9,554 nt of DNA from Acidobacteriota bacterium (GCA_021805955.1 JAJZDO010001088.1:1-9554); one strand, 5' to 3'. Counted from the first letter of the stretch, positions 1 to 7,264 are shown. Notes: generated from the sequence alone by a model not told the origin. Made by a program: numbers and translations.

Positions 1-31
1 ATTTTCCTTGACAGCACTTTTTCTGCGGCAG
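1..31. repeat. Left arm of a 31-base inverted repeat (partner 616-646)
   Basis: Bases 1-31 are the reverse complement of 616-646 with one mismatch (C at base 26). The arm includes TTGACAGCACTTTTTCTG. The match stops at base 31 on the inner side; on the outer side it may continue beyond the window. It falls inside the receiver reading frame, exactly where the protein stops resembling a receiver. Confidence 0.8.
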
Positions 32-202
32 TCGAAGCTCGGCCACCACCAGGTCCACCTGCTGCGCGCCCAACACCGCCACAGCCTCATGCAGGCTCGT
101 CGCCGTCACCGCGCGAAAGCCCCGCGTCTCCAGCAGAAATCGCCGCACCGCCAGCGCTCGCTCATTCCCATCCACACACAAAATCAGTTTCCTCGGCCGC
201 AT
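1..202 (-). CDS. Response regulator receiver domain, N-terminal part (cut by window edge or broken)
   Basis: The frame opens at an ATG at 202 and stays open to base 1 (67 codons seen). An AAGGAG motif lies 13 bases upstream, somewhat far. Residues 5-59 follow a CheY-like receiver: a hydrophobic first strand ending in Asp11, a helix (RFLLETRG), the TAT segment, and a third strand DLVVAELRLP. Receivers catch a phosphoryl group from a sensor kinase at an Asp at the end of strand 3. Two key acidic positions look altered: the second acid of the usual Asp pair is Gly12, and the phospho-acceptor position carries Glu55. After LRLP the sequence turns into QKKCCQGK, which does not fit a receiver and is encoded by the 31-base inverted repeat shared with 616-646. 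Receiver identity is fairly safe; the output domain is not visible. It may be a genuine partial gene, a broken gene, or an assembly edge. Confidence 0.62.
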   Translation of the reverse strand, partial: MRPRKLILCVDGNERALAVRRFLLETRGFRAVTATSLHEAVAVLGAQQVDLVVAELRLPQKKCCQGK

Positions 203-748
203 CGTTTGTCACAGGCTCCTTACCTCAAAATTGTTCTCGCGCTGCTCCGCGTCAGAAGACAACAACTCCCACGCACGCCTCAAGGGCGTGTTCTTTTGAG
301 CATGGCCACTGCGCCATGCCCGCTTCGCTTGTTGGGAATCAGCGCCCCGGAGTACCCGAAATCTCAACCTCACGCGCGGCCATTTTCCTGCCACGCGCTG
401 GCCTCATTTCGCAGTCAAAACCGTGGACGTGAAGCAGCAACGTTTTCCGAGACTACGGCCACCAGCCTCCGCGCGCAACAGGGAAAAATGAGCGAAAAAG
501 CGCCCACCAAAATCGCGCCTCTGCGGGAAACCCGGACAGGTTCCGCGCAGACAAGCATTTGCCGCACAATCACCCTGTTGAAACCATGTGCAGAAGAGCC
601 GGAAAAGCCCGCCGCCTGCCACAGAAAAAGTGCTGTCAAGGAAAATCTTCGCGCGCCTCTGGCACGGATTTTTGCGGGTGTCCGTCTCGTGCGGACTGTG
701 AGGGAAATAGTCCGCCACTGTTGGCGACGGTCGGCGAAAGAACGAGCG
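203..748. other. Long stretch without a convincing gene
   Basis: This is the 5' region of the receiver gene plus the space behind the small gene at 781-1032. Several short open frames exist here on both strands (for example minus 209-394 and 404-718), but their products are Arg/Pro/Cys-rich mixtures without domain character, as expected from GC-rich non-coding DNA. The segment contains the right arm of the inverted repeat (616-646) and a small hairpin at 274-290. A promoter for the receiver gene should lie here, but I see no sequence close enough to a consensus to name. Confidence 0.5.
616..646. repeat. Right arm of the 31-base inverted repeat (partner 1-31)
   Basis: The reverse complement matches bases 1-31 at 30 of 31 positions. 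Beyond 616 the two copies diverge at once. On the minus strand this arm reads through TTGACA followed by a T-run. It lies in DNA with no gene assigned, unlike its partner, which sits inside the receiver frame. Confidence 0.8.
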
Positions 749-773
749 GCGACGCGCAGGGTGCGCGCGTCGC
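749..773 (-). terminator. Probable intrinsic terminator of the small gene at 781-1032
   Basis: A perfect 9-base-pair stem (749-757 with 765-773, GCGACGCGC on each strand) encloses a 7-base loop. It starts 8 bases after the stop codon of the upstream minus-strand gene. The following minus-strand sequence is only moderately T-rich (CGTTCTTTCG), so the U-tract is imperfect. Position and stem strength favour a terminator. Confidence 0.6.
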
Positions 774-780
774 GGCCGCT

Positions 781-1032
781 CTACAGCTCGACCATCGGGC
801 GTGGCAGCCGCGTCCGCGCTCGATCCAGAAACAGCCGCATCCTCAGCGCCTCGGCCCGTTGCAGCGCCACCAGCCTGCGATGCCGTCGCAGGTGGTCCTC
901 ATTGTCGAGATGCGCCAGATTCATCTCGTCCGTCGCAGCATCGCGTTCGAGACGCTCGATGCGCTCCTCCACGGTCTTGCGGAATCGCGGGCTGATCTCC
1001 ATGGCATCGCAGACGGGGAAAGTTGCGGACAT
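781..1032 (-). CDS. Small Arg/Glu-rich helical protein, unknown function
   Basis: An 83-residue open frame starts at an ATG preceded by GAGGTGTGCG, a good ribosome site with GAGG six bases before the start. The protein has no signal peptide or membrane segment. From about residue 15 to 75 it is dense in Arg, Glu, Asp and Leu with heptad-like spacing (VEERIERLERD, HLRRHRRLVALQRAEALR), which suggests a long helix or a short coiled coil, probably cytoplasmic. The start codon, ribosome site and a strong hairpin just behind the stop make a real gene likely. I do not recognise the family. Upstream, the same strand carries a short open tail (1066-1160) that may be the end of a partner gene cut off by the insertion sequence. 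Confidence 0.6.
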   Translation of the reverse strand: MSATFPVCDAMEISPRFRKTVEERIERLERDAATDEMNLAHLDNEDHLRRHRRLVALQRAEALRMRLFLDRARTRLPRPMVEL

Positions 1033-1211
1033 CGCACACCTCGCAGAATAATTTTTGGAAACCTTCTAAAGGTCTCTCATCTGCTGCCGATAATAGCGCC
1101 AGGCGCAGGCCCGCGCCAGATTACGTACGCCCGCACCACCTGTGCCGGACTGTCCCAGATTCAGTCAATGGTAGTAACAGCTTCCGGTCGCCTGCCCAAA
1201 TTGCGATCATC
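1033..1211. other. Spacer between small gene and insertion-sequence remnant; possible 3' gene scrap
   Basis: No full gene fits here. On the minus strand a frame from 1160 down to a TAG at 1066-1068 encodes about 31 residues ending in ARACAWRYYRQQMRDL, which reads like a genuine C-terminus and lies 33 bases before the next start. It could be the tail of a gene interrupted by the adjacent transposase insertion. It is too short to identify. Confidence 0.3.
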
Positions 1212-2312
1212 TTATATAGCCAGAAGCGTCCTGAGTCTGAATTTCTTATACAAAAGCGAGCGACAGAGTCGAGGATTTGGTCTGCTGTTTTGTGCCAGAC
1301 GAAGGGCTTTGGCTTCTGGTTGTGATGTTGGATAAAGCTTCCGATGGCGTCTTGAAGTTCTTTGGTAGAGCGGTGAGTGCCGCGACGGAGTTGTTTGTCG
1401 GCGAGTGCCGCGAACCAGCGTTCCACCAGGTTGAGCCATGAGGCGGAGGTCGGGGTGAAGTGCAGGTGGAAGCGGGGTCGCTTGGCGAGCCAGTTGCGGA
1501 TCCTCTGCGTCTTGTGAGTGCCGTAGTTGTCCAGGAATCAGATGCACGTCCAGGTCCGTGGGAACGTTCTTTTCGATGGTATCGAGGAAGTTGCGGAACT
1601 CACTGGAGCGATGCCTCTGCTGGGTCTGGCCGATGACTTTGCCTGTTCTGGCATCGAGCGCGGCGAAGAGGCTGGTTGTGCCGTGACGCGTGTAATCGTG
1701 GGTTCGCCGCTCGATCTGGCCGGGGCGCATGGGCAGCAGCGGCGCGGTGCGATCCAGCGCCTGTATCTGGCTCTTTTCATCCACGCACAAGACCAGCGCG
1801 CGATCTGGCGGCGCAAGATAGAGGCCAACGATGTCGCGCACCTTCTCGATGAACAGCGGATCGCGGCTGAGCCTGAAGGTCTCACAGCGGTGCGGAGCGA
1901 GCGAAAAGGCGCGCCAGATGCGGCTTATCGTGGACTGGCTGAGTCCACAAGCCTTGGCCATGTCGCGCGTGGACCAGTGCGTTGCCGCCTCCGGCTGAGT
2001 CTCCAGCGTCCGCCTCAACACCTGCTCGATCTGACGGTCGCTGAGCTTGCGCGGGGTTCCGGGACGCGGTTCATCGAGCAGGCCATCGAGACCGAAGTCC
2101 AGGAAGCGCTGACGCCACTTGCCAGCCGTCGGCTGGGAACAACCTTGCCTGCGGGCGATCTTCTTGTTGGCCACGCCGTCTGCGGCTAACAACACGATCC
2201 GCGAGCGCAAAGCCAGAGCCTGCGCCGTCTTCGCACGACGCGACCAGGACTGCAACTGCTCGCGCTGCTCCAAAGTCAACGTCAGCGGGCATAATGGGCG
2301 TCCGATACGCAT
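1212..2312 (-). pseudogene. IS630-family transposase, inactivated by a +1 frameshift
   Basis: The start at 2312 has GAGGAGG eight bases upstream. Residues 15-135 carry two helix-turn-helix-like segments (ADGVANKKIARRQGCSQPTA; STRDMAKACGLSQSTISRIW), as in IS630/Tc1 transposases. The DDE core follows: CVDEKSQIQALDRT holds Asp178. Next expected is ILDNYGTHK, but an extra base (one of the two Gs at 1534-1535, + strand) shifts the frame. The continuation is in the next frame: LDNYGTHK (second Asp), HFTPTSASWLNLVERWFA (final Glu, about 35 residues on), ending near RFCIRNSDSG at about 1229. After correction the protein would be about 360 residues, normal for the family. The correct frame runs on to 1121 without the usual nearby stop. 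The catalytic residues sit in separate frames, so the gene is probably dead unless the extra base is a sequencing error. Terminal inverted repeats and the TA target duplication could not be defined. Confidence 0.88.
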
Positions 2313-2440
2313 AACACGGTCCTCCTCACTTTATTCGATGAGAAGAAACCACAATGTTATATATATTATTTAAGACTCGGCACACTAGCAAGGACATCGC
2401 ATGGCTACATGTTTAACTCATCCAGGCGGAGCGAGATTTT

Positions 2441-3721
2441 CTACTCTACAGCTTGTAGATTCAGGGCAATTCTTACGCCATTTACTAAAACAATACTCTG
2501 ATTGATTACATCCTGGCTGGTAACCTTGTCCTCAACAAAGAAATGAATTGACTTCAAGGGACAAACGTAATCGATGGTTTCGGTAGCGGATTTCTCTGAC
2601 CCGGAACGATTATGCACCGAGAAGTCAATCAGATCGTATTCCGCGTTTGCCGGAAGTGCCTTCATGAGATACTTCAACTCCGGCGCGAGAAATAGATCGA
2701 AAGTCTGAGCAGCGCGCTTATAAATTGAACTCGCGCCCCTATCAAAGGAGAGCGTATTCCGCATCGTCATATGCAATAAGATTTGCGCACCGAGGCTTTC
2801 AAACATCACTGGCGCATTCTGTTCGAGATGAAACCTTTCCCCATCCGCTGTCCGCATCGCATTGAGTTGCGCCTGAAACTCCGCCTGCAATCGCATTGCA
2901 TCAGCAGATGGCGGAAGCTTGAAGCCGGGTCTCAATTGCGAAACCACCGGAGCGGCGAGCACAGCGGGAGTTTCACCACTTGGAGTGGCTGCCATTCTTG
3001 CAGAGACAGAGGGAGATGAGGTTCGTGCCTGGCGTGGGACCGAGCGCTCAAGGGCCTGAACATTGAAAGGGTTCCTATGGCCTAGCGCAAGACCGAAGTC
3101 TTTCCCGTTCACAAAAATGTCCGACCGATTCAGAATCTCCTGCCGCTTTGTATCATCAGGAGTATTCAGAAATGCGAATGCGTCGCTCCGATCGAACACT
3201 GCGGTCAGTACTTCCTGACCCTCAAAGTCGTATGTGTTATTTGCATCTCGAGTGTCATATAAGATTTCAAAGCCGATGCCATCGCAGTCAATGTCTGTCG
3301 GGATTTGCTGCGTGACGAGTCGGAGGATGGGAACAACCACGTCTTGAAAGGTTCTGCCCGCTCGCTCGTTTTCGGTAAGCAATGTCGAGTTGAAGGCCGC
3401 ATGATAACTCCCTGATACCTTCAGTACCACCCGACCTTCAAAGTAAACAAATTCGATCCCGTTTCGATCCGACTTTATGCGTTGACCATCTTTCGCGTTC
3501 AAATATCGCGCCAGATGGAAGGGATAAGGGAATGTTGTGCCATCAATTGATTGCCGGAGGGATTGAAGCTGCGTCAGATACCGAGCTTCGTCAGTTTTCA
3601 ATTTTGGATTCAGGATTCCTTCCGGCAATACCTGACTGAATGCAGATGCAGTCACGCCAAGAAGCAGGCTCATCACGACGAATCCGCATACGACACGATT
3701 AATCCTGTCGGCGCAATTCAT
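2441..3721 (-). CDS. Exported protein of unknown family, last gene of the cytochrome operon
   Basis: The 426-residue protein begins with a signal peptide (hydrophobic core at about 10-25, likely cleavage after ASA or AFS near 27-29) and should be periplasmic or surface-associated. No heme motif, copper site or other domain I can name is present. Residues 30-215 form one region; 228-272 are Ser/Pro/Ala-rich and look like a linker; 273-426 form a second region. Only two cysteines remain in the mature part (Cys146 and Cys387), which could pair. The ATG lies 5 bases after the stop of the single-heme cytochrome gene, with GGGGAG in that gene's end, so the two are probably co-translated. The context suggests an accessory role in electron transfer or assembly; that is inference from position only. 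No clear terminator follows in the 128 bases before the transposase start. Confidence 0.88.
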   Translation of the reverse strand: MNCADRINRVVCGFVVMSLLLGVTASAFSQVLPEGILNPKLKTDEARYLTQLQSLRQSIDGTTFPYPFHLARYLNAKDGQRIKSDRNGIEFVYFEGRVVLKVSGSYHAAFNSTLLTENERAGRTFQDVVVPILRLVTQQIPTDIDCDGIGFEILYDTRDANNTYDFEGQEVLTAVFDRSDAFAFLNTPDDTKRQEILNRSDIFVNGKDFGLALGHRNPFNVQALERSVPRQARTSSPSVSARMAATPSGETPAVLAAPVVSQLRPGFKLPPSADAMRLQAEFQAQLNAMRTADGERFHLEQNAPVMFESLGAQILLHMTMRNTLSFDRGASSIYKRAAQTFDLFLAPELKYLMKALPANAEYDLIDFSVHNRSGSEKSATETIDYVCPLKSIHFFVEDKVTSQDVINQSIVLVNGVRIALNLQAVE

Positions 3722-3726
3722 AGAAC

Positions 3727-4281
3727 CTAATCTCCCCTATTCTTTGGGATCCTACCGGACGACCTGCGATATGCCGGAGCGGCTATTGCGCGCATATACG
3801 CAACCACATTCCGAATTTCGCTCGGCGTAAGCGACTTGCCATAGGGTGGCATCATGGCCGATTTTCCCATCGCGCGCCCTCCCGCCGCAATGATTTGTTG
3901 CAGATACGCATCGCTCATTCCATTGAACATTGTTCCATCATTCATCAATGGAGGAGTCGGTGTCACATTGGAGCGATTGGAAGGTCCGGCAGGTGTGGCG
4001 TCAGCATGACACCATACGCACTGTTGGTAGAATACAAGCTTACCTTCTGTTTCAGAATAATTCAGGGGAATAATTCGTTGCGGGTCATTCCAGTCAGTTT
4101 CTGTTCCGTAGGAACCGAAGGAGGTGTACTGGCTCGATACCAGATGCGGCACGCTTGTAACGATCATCCCCTGACCGCGGGACCAACACCAGCATGGCGG
4201 GTTAGTGTAATGTTTCATCACATATGCGGCTATCCCGAGACATCCAACCGTGACAGAAAAGAAAATCAGCAGGTATTTCAT
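3727..4281 (-). CDS. Membrane-anchored single-heme cytochrome c
   Basis: The 184-residue protein has an N-terminal hydrophobic segment (about 3-21) that is probably an uncleaved inner-membrane anchor, followed by a periplasmic part. The heme is bound covalently through CVWCH (88-92), with His92 as the proximal ligand. A Met in MMPPYGKSLT (143 or 144) is the likely distal ligand. The C-terminal helix SEIRNVVAYMRAI is typical of class I cytochrome c. The 60-residue spacer before the heme domain is unusually long and holds a CWC motif (30-32). The ATG overlaps the stop of the preceding six-heme gene in ATGA, and the next gene starts 5 bases after its stop. Its likely job is to pass electrons between the six-heme protein and a membrane enzyme not encoded here. 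Confidence 0.95.
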   Translation of the reverse strand: MKYLLIFFSVTVGCLGIAAYVMKHYTNPPCWCWSRGQGMIVTSVPHLVSSQYTSFGSYGTETDWNDPQRIIPLNYSETEGKLVFYQQCVWCHADATPAGPSNRSNVTPTPPLMNDGTMFNGMSDAYLQQIIAAGGRAMGKSAMMPPYGKSLTPSEIRNVVAYMRAIAAPAYRRSSGRIPKNRGD

Positions 4282-6341
4282 TGTCCCCCTCCCGCTACCT
4301 CGGCAGATGTGACGCCTCCCAATGTCTGAGACTGCTTCAGAGTCAGTAAATATGCGGTTATATCTCGGACATCTTCTTCAGAAAAGGAATGTCTCGGCTC
4401 AATTGTTCCCGGAACCAACGCCTGAGGATCGCGCAACCACGCCTCCAACCAAGCTGGAGTCAGCCAATTACCCACATTGTTCAGGCTTGGGCCAACATAA
4501 CCCCCTGATGCGCCGATTGTATGACAAGACTGACACTGATACTTTGCCTCGAAAAGTTGTTTTCCGTGCGCTGCCATCTGCGACGTAAATTCTTTTTCAT
4601 TAATCGCGCTCGGATCCACGTTCGGATCTCGTAGCGACGCCGATAGGTAATCCGCAATTGTGCTTGCATCTTGCGTTGACATATTGAACTCCGGCATTCT
4701 CACTGTAAGTGTTGGACGGAGCGTTTGCGGATTCCGAAGAAATTCGACCAGCCATTCGTGCTGCGACCGGCTACCCTCATACGAGAGACTTGGTGCTAGT
4801 GTTCCACCGTATCCATTAAACTCATGGCAGACATAGCACTTATACCGATGGTAAAGCTTTTGAAATTGCCCATCCGGGTGAAATTCCGGGTGGGGACGTG
4901 GAATGATCAGAGATTTCCGCGTGTCGCTCTCCATGGGAGGGCCGATCATACTAAGCAAAGCAGTCGTTAGATCATCCAAATCCGCATGACTCATGTGAAA
5001 TTGCGGCATGTGCGTCTCGGGAGTAACAGAGGCTGGATTCGTTACTTTCTGCTGGATATATGAAATCATGAACTTCGGAATTTCTGAGACGCTGATGTCA
5101 AGCTGCGATACGTTGCCTTTAACGAAATGCAGTTGATTTTGTTGTTTACCATCCATCCTGACCTGAATGAGATACGGCTTCGCCGCCATGCCGAATGCGG
5201 AAAGATCGGGGCCAAAATTGCTGCGTGGCACAAGTCCTTGGATTACATGGCACTCGGCACAGCCCTTTTCAACGAACAATCTGCGACCAAGTTGTATCTC
5301 CGCATCTGTGGGTGCTCCCAGCTTCGGCACATCCTGCAATAGATCCGGATCGGTGAGCCGTCTCATGATGTACTGCGTCACTTCATACAGGTCCTTGTCA
5401 GACCACTGATATTGCGGCATCTTGGTATGCTTGAGATAGCCTTCGGGGTCACGCAGCCAGGCCATCAGCCAGGCTGACTTCACTTTACTTCCGACCTTCG
5501 TCAGCTCGGGACCGATGTCTCCACCGATGAGCGTGGTCACTCCGCCTCGATCAACGGCGAGCGCGTGACACGTAACACAAAACATCTGGTCAAATCGTAT
5601 CTTGCCCTGGTCAGCCACATCCCCGTTGCGAGCAGCGGCAGCAACGACAGCTGCGCTAAATCTATACGGTGCGATTGATTTCGTGTGCTGCACACTTAGA
5701 TACGCCGAGAGAGCGCGCAGCTCCAGATCGCTCAGATTAAATTTCGGCATGCGTGTATCCGTGTCCACACCGTCAATAGTAACGTTCCCATCCGCATCGG
5801 TTATTGTGCGCGGCTCCTTGAGCCACTTGTATATCCATTCACGACTTACCTTGTTTCCCACATTGGTTAGGTCTGGACCCAGCATGCGAGGCCTATCAAT
5901 GTCCTGAAGCTGATGGCATGCGATGCAGTTATACTTTGCGATTAGCAGCCGACCATGATTCAGACGAGGCGTCTGGTTAAGGTCCTCCTGGTGGCATGCA
6001 CCACAGCTACCCTGCACATACTGGGCAGGCAGTACTGGTTGCTTCCATGCGAGTACACCGGGGCGAATGTCTACCGACCGAACTGGGGTCGGCCCGTGCT
6101 CATACCGCATCCAGACGCGCCAATCAGTCCTCGACTGCCAGAAAGTCAGAGCCAGTAAGACGCCTACACAGACGGCAAACAGATAATAAGGAGCCCGGGA
6201 AAGCGCCTTTTGCAATTTCTCAGTGGACATATCTGCTCCACGGCGAGGTTGTCGTGTGTCGTTCGTGGGTGATTGGGCGAACTTTTTTGCATCCGCCATC
6301 GGATATGAATACGCTCTGGCTCTCAATTCTTCCGGGAACAT
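4278..6341 (-). CDS. Membrane-anchored cytochrome c with six heme-binding motifs
   Basis: The 687-residue protein has a hydrophobic segment at about 51-68 with positive charges before it, so the rest should face the periplasm. Six CXXCH motifs begin at residues 113, 139, 255, 361, 502 and 603. Motifs 2-6 each head a class I cytochrome unit with GPxL, a WLxxWL-like helix, an MP-type distal ligand and a final helix ending in YL. Distal Met candidates are Met198, Met308, Met445 and Met549. In the last unit the Met-Pro position reads Glu648-Pro, with His651 close by. Motif 1 has no unit of its own and sits 26 residues before motif 2. The start is uncertain: ATG at 6341 has GGAGGT ten bases upstream; ATG at 6230 (650 residues, MSTEKL) has GGAG five bases upstream and may be the true one. 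It was probably built by domain duplication as a long-range periplasmic electron wire. Confidence 0.95.
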   Translation of the reverse strand: MFPEELRARAYSYPMADAKKFAQSPTNDTRQPRRGADMSTEKLQKALSRAPYYLFAVCVGVLLALTFWQSRTDWRVWMRYEHGPTPVRSVDIRPGVLAWKQPVLPAQYVQGSCGACHQEDLNQTPRLNHGRLLIAKYNCIACHQLQDIDRPRMLGPDLTNVGNKVSREWIYKWLKEPRTITDADGNVTIDGVDTDTRMPKFNLSDLELRALSAYLSVQHTKSIAPYRFSAAVVAAAARNGDVADQGKIRFDQMFCVTCHALAVDRGGVTTLIGGDIGPELTKVGSKVKSAWLMAWLRDPEGYLKHTKMPQYQWSDKDLYEVTQYIMRRLTDPDLLQDVPKLGAPTDAEIQLGRRLFVEKGCAECHVIQGLVPRSNFGPDLSAFGMAAKPYLIQVRMDGKQQNQLHFVKGNVSQLDISVSEIPKFMISYIQQKVTNPASVTPETHMPQFHMSHADLDDLTTALLSMIGPPMESDTRKSLIIPRPHPEFHPDGQFQKLYHRYKCYVCHEFNGYGGTLAPSLSYEGSRSQHEWLVEFLRNPQTLRPTLTVRMPEFNMSTQDASTIADYLSASLRDPNVDPSAINEKEFTSQMAAHGKQLFEAKYQCQSCHTIGASGGYVGPSLNNVGNWLTPAWLEAWLRDPQALVPGTIEPRHSFSEEDVRDITAYLLTLKQSQTLGGVTSAEVAGGGQ

Positions 6342-6375
6342 CCACGCTCACACCTCCATTGTTCTGCGTCGCCAT
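6220..6375 (-). CDS. Possible small ORF overlapping the six-heme gene start
   Basis: A 51-residue frame (MATQNNGGVSVDV...) starts at 6375 behind AAGGG and stops 11 bases inside the alternative start (6230) of the six-heme cytochrome. If that shorter cytochrome start is the real one, this would be an overlapping, coupled small gene; if the cytochrome starts at 6341, this frame is a shadow. The same frame continues upstream to the small ORF at 6439-6588 with only one TAG between them. No family is recognised. Confidence 0.2.
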   Translation of the reverse strand: MATQNNGGVSVDVPGRIESQSVFISDGGCKKVRPITHERHTTTSPWSRYVH

Positions 6376-6438
6376 CTCTCGACCCTTCGCACATATGTTG
6401 CCCGGAACCGCGGCACACCAAATATCTTCTGTTGCGCG

Positions 6439-6588
6439 CTAGCGCCGCGAGAGGCGATGTCTTCCAGGGAATGCCCCTATGTGTAGCTTCCTTTCTTGGT
6501 GCAGGCCCCGCCTTGCAAGTTGCGTAAGCAGCAATACTGGAAGTGCAGGAACCGTGGCGAGTACGACGGTCTTCTTGTGTTCGAACAC
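6439..6588 (-). CDS. Possible small membrane protein between copper-protein and six-heme genes
   Basis: A 49-residue frame starts at GTG 6588 with AAAGGAG about eight bases upstream. It encodes a short charged start (FEHKK), a hydrophobic stretch at about 7-24 (TVVLATVPALPVLLLTQLA) that could span the membrane once, and a basic tail. It lies in the only large gap of the operon (6342-6649) and on the same strand. A GTG start, the lack of a recognisable family and the modest length keep this uncertain. A perfect 12-base palindrome, GTGTTCGAACAC (6577-6588), covers the start codon. It may be chance. Confidence 0.3.
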   Translation of the reverse strand: MFEHKKTVVLATVPALPVLLLTQLARRGLHQERKLHIGAFPGRHRLSRR

Positions 6589-6649
6589 CCTAGCGGCTCC
6601 TTTCCTTATGCTGCGCAAGTTCCGAGGCCGGGTATGCACTGTCGGACTG

Positions 6650-7264
6650 TTATCTCTTCACGGTTAAGTTGGCGTTCACAATGCTTCCACCCACAGTTAT
6701 TACCTGCGACACGGGCTTGGCCTCTTCGCTCCATGTTTTCAAGGTGTAACTGCCGGGCGGAACACTCTTGATGACATAGTTGCCTTCTTTGTCCGTCAGT
6801 GCAAAATACGGCGTCGGCGCGACAATGATGTAACCAGACATCTCGGGATGAACGTTGCAGAGCAAGGGAACATCGCCAAGCACATCAAAAGTGAATGGTT
6901 TCGAAATTCCCTGCGGCCAGGTGCCCATGTTGTGCGCGAGCTTCCTATTACGACTGATGGCAGGCCAATATATGTTGTGGCCGACGGGGTCCTCGTTTGT
7001 AAAATCAACTGTTGTTCCCTTCTGGATGACAAGCACATGAGGAACGAACGCCAGATGGTGCTGGTCCATGACGGCATGTTGAGCCGGAGGAGGAAATGTT
7101 TTGCCGGGGATGGCGTCGATATACACGGCGATGTTCTCAGGGGAACGCATACCCTGAGCGGTCACCTTTCCCTTCACATCCCCCGCCCAAACTGGAGTCG
7201 AAAGTGCTCCGAGTACCAGCAAAGCCGCGCTCGGGAAAATTATCCTCTTCACAAAATTGCTCAT
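6650..7264 (-). CDS. Periplasmic type-1 copper (cupredoxin-like) protein with carboxypeptidase-regulatory-like tail
   Basis: The 204-residue protein has a signal peptide (core at about 9-24, cleavage near VWA at 27). A cupredoxin fold is indicated by the strand pair VLVIQKGTTVDFTNEDPVGHN and the ligand loop LLCNVHPEMSG. The full type-1 copper set is visible: His96, Cys136, His139 and Met142. This predicts a blue-copper electron carrier in the periplasm. Residues 153-204 (LTDKEGNYVIKSVPPGSYTL) form a short carboxypeptidase-regulatory/transthyretin-like strand repeat, a pairing common in secreted plastocyanin-like proteins. The start has GAGGAG seven bases upstream, 56 bases after the stop of the barrel gene. 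Sitting between an outer-membrane heme barrel and inner-membrane cytochromes, it could serve as the soluble shuttle, comparable in place, though not in sequence, to rusticyanin. Confidence 0.93.
   Translation of the reverse strand: MSNFVKRIIFPSAALLVLGALSTPVWAGDVKGKVTAQGMRSPENIAVYIDAIPGKTFPPPAQHAVMDQHHLAFVPHVLVIQKGTTVDFTNEDPVGHNIYWPAISRNRKLAHNMGTWPQGISKPFTFDVLGDVPLLCNVHPEMSGYIIVAPTPYFALTDKEGNYVIKSVPPGSYTLKTWSEEAKPVSQVITVGGSIVNANLTVKR

Noticed and set aside
274..297. Plus-strand hairpin (CACGCC/GGCGTG) followed by TTCTTTT
   Set aside because: It has the shape of a weak terminator, but no plus-strand gene precedes it and the stem is only six base pairs.
8..1051. 347-codon plus-strand frame at the left end
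   Set aside because: It is antisense to the receiver and the small gene, extremely Arg/Ser-rich, and has no recognisable domain; typical of a shadow frame in GC-rich DNA.
559..1335. 258-codon plus-strand frame
   Set aside because: Its product is a Pro/Arg/His/Gln-rich mixture antisense to the small gene at 781-1032 and crosses the transposase end; no start signal supports it.
1527..2189. Long plus-strand open frame (220 codons)
   Set aside because: It lies fully antisense to the IS630 transposase, has no domain character, and is explained by the GC-rich codon structure of that gene.
1212..2375. Terminal inverted repeats of the left IS630 element
   Set aside because: TATATA-rich sequence occurs at both ends (about 1212-1218 and 2358-2366), but reading inward the two ends do not match beyond that, so no repeat pair can be claimed.
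6434..6443. Palindrome GCGCTAGCGC in the operon gap
   Set aside because: There is no loop and no T-tract, so it does not support a terminator; a 10-base GC-rich palindrome is plausible by chance.
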